The position numbers and the translations under genes are program-made. Source: Neurospora crassa OR74A (Eukaryota > Ascomycota > Sordariomycetes > Sordariales > Sordariaceae). From it: a stretch of 64,000 bases of DNA. The notes under the pieces were generated by a model. That model was not told the origin of the DNA. It saw only the letters and a list, made by a program, of their open reading frames with translations, and did no database searches. This document shows, piece after piece, positions 31,261 to 43,171 of this stretch. The stretch is from positions 3,100,001 to 3,164,000 of the forward strand of contig NC_026505.1 in NCBI RefSeq assembly GCF_000182925.2, in the 5' to 3' direction. The number at the start of each line of letters is the position of its first letter. Positions within the stretch are counted from its first letter, which is position 1.

Positions 31261-33404
31261 CTAGCGCTCCGTCAAATCAGCGAGTTCCATCCTCGACCTA
31301 ACCTCTCGAATGAGCGCTTTGGCCTCTTCCACCTCGACTCCATCCTGGCACAGCTCCGTGGCCAGCCGGTTAGCCGTAACGTAGTCCTCCGTTCTCATTG
31401 CATACCTGGCAAGCCACATACGTGCCTTGCTTGTGGCTACTGTCACTCCAGTCCCTTCTCCCTGCCCAGCTCCACCACGCCCTTCGTACCCTCCCTCTGC
31501 ATCCCCGTCCGACCCAGGCGAATCACCATGAACGACGAAGGATTCGCCGGGATTCGAGGTGCAAACAGCTGAAGCATCCGCATTGTCCGTGGCTCCTCCA
31601 TCCTCCTGTGCCACACAAAGCTCCATATATGCCCTAGCCTCCTCGACCTCACCCAGGCGGTCATACATGCTAGCAATCTGTAGCAACACTTCTGGATCCA
31701 TCTGCGCCATCCTGTCTGCAGGTCCCGCACTCCCAAAGCTGCTCAAAGTAGAGTCATAGTAGCTATCCGCTAGTAGTGCCCTCTTGAGCGCCTTTATGCC
31801 GTCCCTGTCTTTGCCCATTTTTTGCAGGCATGACCCGACGGCCTGCCACATCTTGCCGTCCCAAGGCCTGAGCCCGGCAGCCTTTTTGTAATAGTATAAA
31901 GCGTAGGAATTCATCTCGAGCACCTCATATGTCTGGCCAAGACCGTACCAGGCGCGGTAGTCGCGACGGTTGACATCAACAGCACGCCGATATGATTCAA
32001 TGGCTGCGTGTGTGTTCTTCAGTTCGACGTATTCGTGGCCCATAAGCGTCCAGGCAGAGAGACAAGAGCGGTCCAAGGTAAGAGCTCGGCGGAAGTACTG
32101 TACGGCCTTTTCGTGGAGAGATAAAAGGGAGTAGTAATTGCCTATGACGACGCACGATTCGGGTCGGAACTTGTCAATGCTGGAACAAAGGTGCGCCAGA
32201 AATGCTAGTTTTGGGCGCATGTTGAGGACATATAAGATGTTGGAGTAGTGGTCCAGTGAATCGAGACGATGGGGATGTAACGCAAGCAAGTTACTGAAGT
32301 TTTGTTCGGCCGTGTACAGGTCCTTGGAGTGGTAGTTCAAAAGCGCCCTACAGGTTAGAATGAAGGAAGACGTCGGGAAAAGCTTCAGGAGATCGTTGAC
32401 AGAGGCAGCTAGATCTTGCCCCTGTTGATACAGATTAACCGCCGTGTTGGCGTAGAAGATAAAAGACATGATGTTTTGCGGGAGGACAGGGGTTATCTTG
32501 TTGAGCTGTTCGACCCCTGAGATGAGATTTGTGAGCTCAAGCCAAGCGCCCCAGTTCCACGGAAACAGATGGACACTGTTGAGAAGGTAATCTAACGCGG
32601 CGTCCTCGTTCTTCTCCTTAACCATAACCATGCCGTATCTGTTTCAACATCAGCCAAACGCATATACAGAACGATAAACACCGGGACACACGTACAAATA
32701 CTCGAGGAAGCCTTGACTTGGCGGCAAATCCGAGTCCTCGGCTTTGCGCTCGGCAAACCACCTCTCGAGGAAGCGGCTGACAACAACCAGATGGCTATTC
32801 TTGATGGTGCCCAGGTCCTGGGGACCCATGATCATCTCCGACTCCTCGTTCTTCTTCTTCTCTCCGGAAATGACTTTGGCATAGAGGGCCAAGAACAAGC
32901 TTTTCTGACTGAGAGAGGGGAGAGCCTGCTCGTACGGCGGCGCAGAGCTTGCCTTGGCCTTGCCTTTGGGTGTCGTAGCATCCGTGGCTTTCGTGGATAG
33001 TAGGCCGGAGAGGAGGGAATCTGGCAAGAAGACGGAAGCGCAACGGTCGAACTCCTTGCAATCGAAGAAGGACTTGGCGAGCAGATACTTGCTGAGCTCC
33101 TTAGCCTCCAGCTCAGCTTCTACGGGGTCTGGGTTGGCGGAGACGGCCGGGTGTTGATATCCTTGGAGTCCTGCCACGGCTTCTTTTTGATCCAAATCAC
33201 TTAGCACTGGATCAGGAACCGAATCGAGAAGCTCGGCGGCCCTGTGTGTTCTGCGTTAGCCAATGGAGGTGCATGGCGGACTACAGCATCATGATATGAA
33301 GAGTACCATTTTGCGGATTGGTAAAGACAACGCTCAGAGCATTTCACGACTGCATTTTGCAGAGCTTCCTTGAGGTGTAGGGTATCTGTTGCTGATAGAC
33401 GCAT
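31261..33404 (-). CDS. apc8: Anaphase-promoting complex subunit 8 (Cdc23), TPR protein
   Basis: APC8 is a TPR scaffold of the APC/C ubiquitin ligase that triggers anaphase and mitotic exit. Exons 33404-33307, 33241-32696 and 32638-31261, with introns of 65 and 57 nt (the latter GTACGT to ACAG), encode 673 aa. The start is MRLSATDTLHLKEALQNAVVKCSERCLYQSAKW. The conserved FLEYLYG followed by MVMVKEKNEDAALDYLL is restored across intron 2. Tandem TPRs follow: SCVVIGNYYSLLSLHEKAVQYFRRAL, AWTLMGHEYVELKNTHAAIESYRRAV, AWYGLGQTYEVLEMNSYALYY. A Gly/Asp-rich insert (about residues 585-620) is fungal-specific. A possible 5' UTR intron ends at the ATCTCCAG near 33442. The frame stays open past the stop; see the separate entry. 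Confidence 0.94.
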
Positions 33405-34458
33405 AGCAGCAAGTGTTATTAGTGTTTGTGTCGCCTGGAGATAATTGTTAGTGGATAGAGTAAACACAGGGGGCAGGAGGGGTCACCGAGGGAGGCGGAC
33501 CGCTTAAGGATATATTGGCCGCAACCAGGTGTTGGCTTATTGGAATCCGATTCTAGATCAACATGAAGCAAATTGAAAAGCGTGGCAGTCCCTGACCGTT
33601 TCCATTGGCGAAGGCGCGCTTTTGTGAGTTGTTGTTGTGATGTTGAAGATTGGAGCTTGCCGATGGATCAAAGGAACTGAATAACGTCAACATTGTTGTC
33701 CCAGGTCCGTCGCGTGGGTTGGACCTTGCCTGTTGCTACAGGCGGTTCCGTCAGCGTTTCCATCAAGGAACGCGTGCACGGTGCACATTGAAGGCCTGCA
33801 CCGGCAGGCAGCACCAATAGCAGCTAGAAGCGAGCGGCAGGTGCAGTTCCTTGCGCCCATTGGATCGACACCGGGCATGATGCGCGGGCGGCCAAAGTCG
33901 AAGGGTCCAGCCCCTCCACGCAGTTCGTTACGGTAGGGTTCCTCTCGGAAGGGAGTTGCAGGGATCGCATGAATATCTCTTCGGACGGAAGTTCAGCGTC
34001 CAGACTCGGGAACTTTTTGCTCTCCTTGAACGGGCGTAACATTCAGCTTCTTTATCCATGGATGGGCGTGTTTGACGTGATCAGAAGAAGAATTATCGCA
34101 ACCGAACCTCTTTTGTTGGGCTTCTGTGTTACCTGGTGCTTGGGTCACATCAGGGAGACAGTAGACTTTCTCCACCTGGCCGATATAATATAAAAAGAGG
34201 TACGAGAGATTTCCACATCTACACTAAAGAGTACCTTAGCATACCGTAGTTACATTGTACAGCTGTCCCGCCAACAACCCCACCTGGCCAAGCTGGCTCT
34301 GCTAAACGGACATTCCTATTGCTTCCGTCGCTACGTAGTAATTGCGATTTCCCACCTCCTGAAACCATCCCGTTTTCCCGATACATCATATCTCTTCCCC
34401 CACTTCTCCTACCAGCAACCTCAGAAGTTTCTTCGGGCAGAAACCACACATCGCAATC
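33405..34458. other. Divergent promoter region, apc8 / farnesyl-PP synthase
   Basis: It contains the apc8 leader, probably with a short 5' UTR intron, and the TATA-like box of the FPP synthase gene listed separately. The stretch at 33720-33930 is GC-rich without a gene-like frame. Confidence 0.5.
34189..34196 (+). promoter_or_regulatory. TATA-like box of the farnesyl-PP synthase gene
   Basis: TATAAAAA in an AT-rich patch, 263 bases before the ATG. With a leader of about 230 bases this fits a core promoter. The assignment rests only on sequence and distance. Confidence 0.45.
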
Positions 34459-35589
34459 ATGGCCAAGACAACGACCCTTAAGGAATTCGAGAGCGTCTTC
34501 CCCAAGCTGGAGGAGGCGCTCCTCGAGTATGCCAAGGCATACAAGCTGCCCGAGCAGATGCTCAGCTGGTACAAGCAGGTGAGAGCAGACCAACCTACCT
34601 ACCTGTCTGGTCGTGTAGCTTTTTCAGAGCTTTGATACTGACTCTTTTGTCTTTTTTCGTCGCAGTCCCTCGAGGTCAACACCCTCGGCGGCAAGTGCAA
34701 CCGCGGCATGTCCGTCCCCGACTCGGCCTCCATCCTGCTCGGCCGCCCCCTGACCGAGGAGGAATACTTCCAGGCCGCGACGCTCGGCTGGATGACTGAG
34801 CTCCTCCAGGCCTTCTTCCTGGTCTCCGACGACATCATGGACTCGTCCATCACGCGCCGCGGCAAGCCGTGCTGGTACCGCCAGGAGGGCGTGGGCATGG
34901 TTGCCATCAACGACGCCTTCATGCTCGAGTCGGCCATCTACACGCTGCTCAAGAAGTACTTCCGCTCGCACCCGCGTTACGTCGACTTCCTCGAGCTCTT
35001 CCACGAGGTGACCTTCCAGACGGAGATGGGCCAGCTGTGCGACCTGCTCACGGCGCCCGAGGACAAGGTCGACCTGGACAACTTCTCGATGGACAAGTAC
35101 ACCTTCATCGTCATCTACAAGACGGCCTACTACTCGTTCTACCTGCCCGTCGCGCTTGCCATGTACATGCTCGACATCGCCACTCCGGAGAACCTCAAGC
35201 AGGCCGAGGACATCCTGATCCCGCTGGGCGAGTACTTCCAGGTGCAGGACGACTACCTGGACAACTTTGGCCTGCCAGAGCACATTGGCAAGATCGGCAC
35301 CGACATCCAGGATAACAAGTGCTCGTGGCTGGTCAACAAGGCGCTCAGCATTGTCACACCCGAGCAACGCAAAACGCTCGAGGAGAACTACGGCCGCAAG
35401 GACAAGGCCAAGGAAGCTGTCATCAAGCAGCTGTACGACGATCTCAAGCTCGAGGACCACTACAAGCAGTACGAGGAAGAGCGCGTCGGCGAGATCCGCA
35501 AGATGATTGATGCCATTGACGAGAGCAAGGGTCTCAAGAAGCAGGTCTTTGAGGCCTTCCTTGGTAAGATCTACAAGCGCAGCAAGTAA
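34459..35589 (+). CDS. fpp: Farnesyl diphosphate synthase
   Basis: It condenses dimethylallyl-PP and then geranyl-PP with isopentenyl-PP to make farnesyl-PP for sterols, ubiquinone, dolichol, carotenoids and protein prenylation. Exons 34459-34578 and 34666-35589 around an 87-nt intron encode 347 aa, the size I recall for N. crassa. Both Asp-rich, Mg-binding motifs are present: DDIMD at residues 95-99 and DDYLD at about 235-239, with GKCNRG and [16 protein letters not shown] in between and [11 protein letters not shown] after. No targeting signal is seen; a cytosolic place is expected. Codon use is strongly C-ending, as for a highly expressed gene, which also opens a long antisense frame. Confidence 0.98.
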
Positions 35590-36745
35590 ACCATCTCTAT
35601 TCGACATATACTGGTTGCTTGAGGAGGGAGAAAAAGTGCGGATGAGATGATATACCTAACTTAATGCCGCCCAAGGTTGGATTGCTTGATGATGGATCGA
35701 AGCCAAGACAAAAACAAGCGTTACCATTCATTTACAGAAAGATTTAGTGAGCTTTGGGCGCGACAGATACCAGGCCTTGTTTTTCTGCTATACATATTTG
35801 CATGCATGGCGAGAGACGGAGGGCAATAAGAAATAAAAGTAAATATAATAATCCTTGATGCAATCCCACTGATTGGGAACACTTCTACCCGTCACGAGAT
35901 CCCATTGATCCCTGCATAATACTAGTCTATTGTGTTTGACAGAGGTCTAAGAATCGTGTCCTCGCATCTGTTCTGGAAGTTGTAGTCCGTGGCACAAATA
36001 TTGTTTGAATTCTAGTAATTCTTCTTGAACAGGGTAAATGTTCCTTAATTTGAAATGACATGTTGGATTCAGCATGGCACATTGCAGTCCTACTACGTTT
36101 GTCGCAAGCAGAGGTTACACGAACAACGAAACTGTGTCTCCACGAGATATTCATGCTAGACAGATGCGCTTGTATGTCTTGCTACTGAATGTTGAGATGA
36201 ATTGTGATGAATGCCCTCTGATCACATCCTAGAAGCCTAAGATTCCCCTCTTTATAGGTAACATTCGCTCCAAGGTCTTGCTCGAGCCCCAGCTCTTCTC
36301 TCTATGTATGTCTAGGCCCCAGCCTGACTGAGACGAAGCCAATCCGCCTTTCACGAAGATGTGTCACAATATCCAATAAGGGTTTGACTACTCAAAGTTA
36401 ACCGCAGCATTCCTAGCATCGTGAATCTAGTGAAGAGCAGCACAAAATGGTGCTGTAGATTAGGATTTAAATGTTCAAAGCATTAGTATTAGAAGAACAT
36501 CATGCTCAGATAGTAAAGTCCACCATAACTGTTCAGAAAGCCGTGACTTCCCGTTCGTACCTTCAGTGACCAACCAAAAATCCTTTACATGAGTTGTCGG
36601 ACAGCACAATATAATCAAACAGAAACCAGATGCCCATACATCGTTTAAGAACCGGTAAGAAACTCGTGAACGGCGTCAAATCATGATAAGTAGTCGTTAT
36701 ACAGTTCCAAGGAAAAAGCCCTTCAAACCCATAGGAATATGCTAA
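35590..36745. other. 1.2-kb intergenic region between converging fpp and RA-PH genes
   Basis: More AT-rich than its surroundings; holds two 3' UTRs. No gene-like frame, RNA gene or repeat is recognised. Confidence 0.5.
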
Positions 36746-39700
36746 TCAATAATTGTAAGTACTCCCATTCCTTGCGCGGCGCGATGAACTGCCCACTCGG
36801 ACACTCTGTGCTCGTTGCACGGAGACATTGGAGCTTCTGTCTGTCTGTCCAAGGAGACCTCGCGGTTCTTCTAGGGCCTCATCGAACGATAGTAGCGGAT
36901 GTGGCTGGTTTCTCAAGGAAAACGTCCGGTGACGATCGTCTTCATACCCAGAGGACGGAGGAGAACCTCGCTTGGATTGGGGTTGTGGCCCACGAGACGA
37001 CGAACGGGAACGGTAACCATCTGTATTTCTACCTTTGGACGAGGGGGGCGGATGGTTCGGCCCGTAGCCTAGGACTGAGCCGGGTAGAGGAGGTACAGGT
37101 GGTTGAAAAGCCGATCCTGATATGCTCCTCATGCCCCCAGACGTCCCGTCTGGACTCATCATCCTGTCACGCACCGAGGAAGCCCGACTAACGGCTCGGA
37201 CACTACCTGCACTAGTTCCTGGTCGAGAAGCAGAGGTTCGCGTGCTCGGTTCCCGCCTAACAAGTGTTCGGGGTGGCAGGTCGAGGGGTTTGGCACCGGG
37301 AGCCAATTGGGGTCCTGTAGCCATGTCGACCAACGGCATGCCTTCTGGAGCCCGCACACCTCGTCCCAAACCTTCGCGCGACCATTGGGGTGGTTCAACG
37401 AATTTCGGAGTTAGGTCGACAAGAGGCGCACTGGGCTTCAGTTGCTGGTTCGGTTGCTGACGACGATGGGTTTCACGCCCACGCTCGTGCTGGGACGGTG
37501 CGTACTGTGATGGCGCATATTGTGAGGGAGCGTACTGAGATGGCGGCGACTGATGAGATGGAGCACTACGACGAACAGAGGGTGCTCTTGTGCTACGCTG
37601 GGTGGCGGTGTGATCAAGTGTCGAAGGAAGCCATGCCTTTGGTTCGCATCGTCCATCGTGCTGTCTGGTCTCCTCAGTTGGCGAGGTTACCAATCCGCCA
37701 TTCAGAAGGCTGGGTCGATCGGTAAAAGGTTGGTCGGTAACGACCTCCAGTTTCTTTCTCTCCCCTTCCTTCTGCGCAAGTTTTCGTTCTTCATATATGT
37801 TCCCAAGCAGACCACTCGTGCCAAATGGTGCTTCTATCTCTTCTTGTGTAGCTTTTCTGACTTTCTGGAGTTGTAATGGTGGTTGTTGGGAGGCCTGCTG
37901 TCTGGATCGGTCGGCTTTCCAGTCCTTGTCAAACTCATCGATGGGCTTGTCGAAACGTGACAGGTCGATTAGGGGCTTGAATGTACCGATCGGGTAAGAA
38001 GACTCGTCGACTGAAGCTTTGATCTTGTGGTCATCCGCATTGACATCGTTGACTGCCCTTCTTGGTTTGTGCGGCGCCGAAGAGAGCTGAGGCGGTTTCT
38101 CCACTTCTCGCTCTTGCATTTTCTTATGCAGCTGCAATACCTTGTTAACCAGATACCAGCTTCGCCAAGCTTGGACGCGAGCGGAAAACTGACGGGCGAC
38201 CGCGGCGTCCTCGGTACTGAAGTAGTGGACAAAATTATCCGCCGACAAAAAAATCGTGGCTTTCTGCTGGCTTTTGATTGCATAGCAATATTTTTTGGGT
38301 GGTCGGAGCTCCTTTCGTTTCTGTGCTTCGGTCGGCATGTAGATGTCAAAATCAGATAGATGGCAGATGCTCAAGACGTCCTTGTCTGAGAGTTTTGCGT
38401 CGGGCTTCTTGGACGAAACCAATTGCCCGTTTTCTAGCAATGTGATATAACGCTTGGTCCATTTCCCGGGCCTATGAGAGTGCTGAAGTGGAAGGACAAA
38501 GCCAGTAGGTATCTTTTGTTCGCGAGGAACACTGGCGAGGTCTAGGTTCTCGTCGCTGCGATCGTTTTCGGTCTGGATAATCAAAACGTTCTGCATGTCT
38601 TGATCCCATGTGTTCAATACATCACGGATACGTTCATAGCGACGAAGGCGTCGCTCGAGACCCAGGGGGGTATACGCCTCGATGACCATGCTGGTGTTGA
38701 CATTGACGAGAAGGCCTGTCTTGCCGGCATAAGCCAACAAGATGTCCACAGTAGTAGTGTCAACCTCAACCTTGAGATCCACCGTCACGCCCTTACAGCG
38801 AACGGTAACGCGCTAGCACAATAACCCATTAGTCGGCCACCTTCGTCTCGTTTATGGTGAGGCTGGCTTACTCTGTCAGCGCCATTAACGGCCCCCCTTG
38901 GCACCTCATCTTGAAGGGGAACAATGCCGCGCCCTCCAGAGCCAGCATACGTCTTCGCATCCCCACTCCTGGATCGGGTCTTGTCAATCGGGGCACCCAT
39001 GGAGGAGGCCGGGGAAACTGGCGAAGTTGAAGTTGGAGGTTCTGGTTGCAAAGGGGAGATTGGAGAGGCGATCTCGATATGGGTTGGACTTTCCGGGTTG
39101 CGACTGCGCGAGAGAAAAGGTAGTTTTCCAAAAACTCGATTTCTGCCTCTAAGGGAGAAAGAAGAGTGAGAGAGGGCGGGCGAGGGCGGCACAGCTGAGG
39201 CCTGATGGTGGTGGTCCATGAACATGTTGGTCTCCAGCTTGCACCGTTCGGCAAGGGTTCGACTGTCGGCTCCCGTGTCTACTCGTGGCACCGAGGTTTG
39301 CAAAGTTTGTGAATCCAAGCCGCCAGCCCCAGTGGTGTTGTTTTTAATGCCCTTGGTTTCGTTCAAATTAGATCCCTTGTCAAGAGCAAGGCCCTCCTGA
39401 TCCTTAATATGCACCGAAGCCGCTTGTTCAGCTTGCGCGTGCCGGGGTGAGCGGGGTCGTTCTTCGGCTCCGTTGACGGGTTGACAGCCGTAACCGGTTG
39501 CGAGATCGAACGGGCTATGGTGCCACCCAGAGACAAGCGGCAGTGGTAGCAAGAAAGAGTGGTGATGGTCCTGGCCGTGTGCGAGTTCCCGTTCCCGGGC
39601 GGTGGTGTCGCCGATCGTGTCTTTGAATAATTGTTCAAGCCAATTGCGTGTCTCATTAATCACATCGACCTTTGCACAGTCCGTGGCAGTGGCCGAGACA

Positions 39701-40959
39701 AGGAACCGCACTAGGGCAGGAGAGTTTGAGTGGTGGTTTGTGTGCAGATTGAGATGCACGTCCAGGCCCAGGTACGAGTGCGCCTGCTTCTGCGTCTGCG
39801 TCTGCTTTCGCTTGGGATGATGTTGCTGTTGTGTCGTGGTGGTGGGCGAGGGGTGCGCCGGCTCTGAGGATGGTGAGGAGGAGGGGGAAATTGGCACGGG
39901 GGGTAGGGGACCTTTTTCTCCAACAGTAAGACGGCGTCGTCCCTTTCTAATATGTCTTTGTATTGGCTGCCTCCTTTATTTCTCGATTGTTGCTGTCGAC
40001 TCAGGCTGTTGCTGCTGTTGGGCTTCTCCTGGTTACTTCCGCTGCTGCTGCTGCCACTTGATCCATCCTCGTTTCCGTCGGATTGTTGTGGATCGTCCAC
40101 GTTCTGGCCAGCCCTTGAGTTTATGCACGCTTAGTTGAAGCTGAAGTCTGGGTTTCGACGCGGGTGAAGAAAGAGGCGAAGGATGAGCAAGCAGTGACGG
40201 CGGAGAAGAAGTTGATAACCAATAGGCTGAGGCTGGCACGGGCTGCAAATCCCGGCTGTCGCCGTCAAAGCCGGGGACTTCCTCCCACTTGTTGTTGCGA
40301 TTCACGTCATCGTTGGAGTTGTATTTCGTCAAGGGCAGCAGGTGCAAGGGCGGCTTGGACGGCTTCTCTTTTCCAGTTCTGGCTGAAATCCACAAAGACT
40401 GGGAGGTACCGCTAGTCGGTGAGGGTACAGCCCCAGGTACCACTGCCGCTGCAGGTGCTGATTGGGGTACCTGAGCCACTAGCAGAGGGGTGGTGACACT
40501 CGTGCCTGTGGTGCCTGCAGCGTCTGCATTGTCACCTGCAGCTTCCACTTCGTTTTCCAGCAAATGGTCGAGATTCTCCCTCCACTTGCCGGATGTCAAC
40601 AACAGCTTCGACCTTGGGTTCCTGCTTCCTCCCTTCCACTTTTTCTTTCCATAGCCCCAGTTGGCGGCTGCCGTGGCCGGGCATCTTCTATGCCCTTTCT
40701 TGTACGGCGCAGAGATGGCCGGCAAGGACCCAACGTCCGCTCGCTTCTTTCTGCGATCTTGATCCTGCCATGTGGATGTGATGATGATGATGATGCTGCC
40801 ACGGGCACTGCTGGTCGGCGGCACTGTCACGGTGCCATCAGACAATGACACGCATCTGGATCTCTCCCGTAAGGCGCTGCAGTGTCGCGGTGAGGATGCC
40901 CTCTTCGGCCTAAGCTCCGGCGCCAACAGCGTCTCCACCAGGGCCACTGATGATGACAT
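36746..40959 (-). CDS. Large Ras-association (RA) plus PH domain protein
   Basis: The RA domain binds Ras-type GTPases and the PH domain binds phosphoinositides or protein, so a membrane signalling adaptor is likely. My model is exons 40959-40037, 39946-38872 and 38812-36746, 1354 aa. Intron 2 (59 nt, GTAAGC to GCTAG) is clear; intron 1 (90 nt, GTAACC to ATTAG) and the start are less sure, chosen because both flanking frames agree and the intron removes two stops. The N-terminal two-thirds of exons 1-2 is disordered (Pro/Ser/Gln-rich), with a short conserved-looking block ALVRFLVSATATDCAKVDVI. The RA domain begins at about residue 667 (VTVRCKG, then VTVDLKVEVDTTTVDILLA); the PH domain is about 765-895 (KWTKRYITLLENGQLVSSKK). 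A PSQYA repeat lies in the C-terminal disordered region. Confidence 0.75.
37490..37545 (-). repeat. 15-bp tandem repeat coding PSQYA in the RA-PH gene
   Basis: About four imperfect 15-bp units read as PSQYA/PSQHE in the disordered C-terminal part of the RA-PH protein. Confidence 0.8.
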
Positions 40960-41716
40960 GACTGGGGCGGCTGTTGGGGCTTTCAGGGCCCTACCAGCCC
41001 TGTTCCCCACGGTCTGTTTCAGCTGTCCCTCCGCTAGGTCCTTGGCGGTAGGGGATATACTTCCGCTCTGGGACCCTGATGGTGGGCCCCGAAGTGGAAT
41101 TCGATGACCCTGAAGCCGGACCTAAAGAGACCAGTCCACAGTCCATTGTTCTTCAGTTTTTCTCCTCTTTCTGGAAAGGATGTCCGGTACGCTTAACGCT
41201 CACAGCTCGTCAGCTTTACGTCCGTTTTGTTGAGTTCCCTTGGCTGTCGCTTATCTCTTCCGAAGAGTCGAACTGGGAGAAGGCCACCGAGTCGCGAAAG
41301 ACGTGGACAGCAAACATTATTTCTACTCTATCTGACACGAAGGATTGAGAGGCAAACCGCGTTGACAATTATCCCTTACCTGCCTACCTGAAACCTGACG
41401 CATTTAGATCGCGGTCATGTCTCATTTGCTTCGGGTAGCGCGAACTTCATTGACATTCCCTATTAATCGACACCGACATTTCACATGCCATCCACCCTGC
41501 TTCACCCGCTACCCCACATTCACAAGAGGCGCCAAGCAGTCTTTTCGACGGTGAGCTTCGACAACATTTGGCGACCCACTAAAACACTTTGGCTGAAAGA
41601 TCAACGTTCAACATGCTGCATGGAAAATCAAGATCAAAAGCAAGAGTCTCTGAGGGCCAACATCATTACTAGCGAGTAACACAGAGTATTCGTATATTTA
41701 ACCTGCCAATCGTCGC
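40960..41716. other. Intergenic region upstream of the RA-PH gene
   Basis: A tandem gap between the RA-PH start and the 3' end of the MAT2B-like gene. The RA-PH frame remains open upstream of 40959 without an ATG, so the true first exon could lie here. Nothing else is recognised. Confidence 0.4.
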
Positions 41717-43171
41717 TTAATGGCGGAAAGCTCTCAGTTCTCTCCTCCACCAGGCAGCAAAGTCCTGGGTTGAGACATCAATACCCAAATCCTTAAGCGC
41801 CTTGGTGCTGAGGTGGCAGTCATACGGACGCTGAACGCTTGCGTTGGGGTCGTTGCCCTCCGTGTTCGCCTCGATGTTATCAACGGGAACTCCCAAGATC
41901 TCAGCAAAGAGCTGACACATTTCATACTTGGTATACTGTTCCTCGCCAGAGAACTGGAGGATTCTCGGTAGCGATGTCCTCTCGGCTTCGCTGGTTGACA
42001 GGTACTTGACCGCGACGTCTGGCATTCCAAAGTTAGCACTGACCGATGGGCGAGAAGAGTTGATGAAGAGGCAACAGAAGCCCAAACTTACCCCGACAAA
42101 CTCTACCCACGTCCTCTGTGTTAGCAGGGAACCTCAGCGCCCAATGGTCCATCTTGACCTTCTTTCCCTCCTGCGCCTTGAGGACTGCGTCTAAGAGGAC
42201 GTTGACCGCACTCTCTTCATTCCTGCCCTCCTCCGTCTTGCCATACAGCACGGGTACCCTCATCACCACGCCCAAGCCCTCCTTGCTTGCCTTGGAAAAC
42301 TCCTCGATTACAGCCTTCTCGCCATCCAGCTTAGTAACGCCGTAGAGGTTAGTGGGGCCTGTGGCAGCATCGGCTTCGTAAGGTGCCTCGCCTGGCTTTC
42401 CAGAGAAGACGTAGTCGGTAGAGATATAGATCAGGAGGATACCACGGGAAGCACAAGCCCGGGCGAGAGTGCGAGTAGCTTCGACGTTGAGCAGACGGGT
42501 GCCTTCAGGATCGGCGTCGACCTTGTCAGGGAAGCGGTTGGCTGCGCAATGTACAAGGACTTGAGGGCTAGTGAAATTGTTAGTTTTGATAATCCGCGGT
42601 TCACCTCAAGTGAATATGAGAAGTAAGTAGGTATGAACGGTAGCATGAAGACGGTAAATACGCCGAAACTTGATTTCGGCCAGACTTCAGAAACCTCACG
42701 ACGCCAAGCATCGTAAGTTTCTCCGATCCCGTTCACCCAGTGCCTCACTCGCAGGATCGGCAGACATCCAGTCATGAAAGCCAACATTGTTAACCCCCAC
42801 AACTCCAAAAGTTGTCCCAACATACTACCCACCAATGATGGCCTCCAAAGCACAGCCCTAGCAACCAAATTCGAAAACCCTTCGAAGCCAAATTCCCAAC
42901 CAAAAAGAAAAAGAAAAAGATATCGAACGTACCTGACATCCCCCAAAACCCTCTCCACCTCCTCTGCTTTCTCCAAATCTACTTTCAGCACATTGACGCC
43001 ATCCGCTCTGGAAAATCCCGTTCCCTTGACTTCCCACGTCCATCCAGCCTTGGAACTAACTTCAGTAGGCACGCTCAAGCCTTGAAAGGCGCGGACGACT
43101 TGTCTGCCTAGGAGGCCGGTGGCACCCGTGACAAGGGCGGTTTTTGTTTGGTTGTTGTTGACGGGGGACAT
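41717..43171 (-). CDS. MAT2B/RmlD-like NAD(P)-dependent reductase
   Basis: The family includes dTDP-4-dehydrorhamnose reductase and the regulatory beta subunit of methionine adenosyltransferase; fungal members are usually closer to MAT2B. Exons 43171-42933, 42567-42092 and 42018-41717 encode 338 aa. Intron 1 is long for this window (365 nt, GTACGT to CACTAG); intron 2 is 73 nt. The Rossmann motif TGATGLLGRQ is at residues 15-24. Exon 2 continues with PQVLVHCAANRFPDKVD and IYISTDYVFSG, and carries the short-chain-dehydrogenase YGVTK motif. Exon 3 has ILQFSGEEQYTKYEM and ends LRAFRH. The substrate, or a MAT-binding role, cannot be decided from sequence. Confidence 0.9.

Noticed and set aside
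34624-35607. 327-codon minus-strand open frame across the farnesyl-PP synthase gene
   Set aside because: It is exactly antisense to a strongly C-ending coding sequence, which removes stops from the complementary frame. It has no family resemblance.
39711-40100. Alternative minus-strand frame with a plausible block (QYKDILERDDAVLLLEKK) in the RA-PH region
   Set aside because: Using it needs poor splice signals on both sides, whereas the flanking frames agree with each other across a 90-nt intron. It is kept as a doubt about that gene's N terminus, not as a gene.
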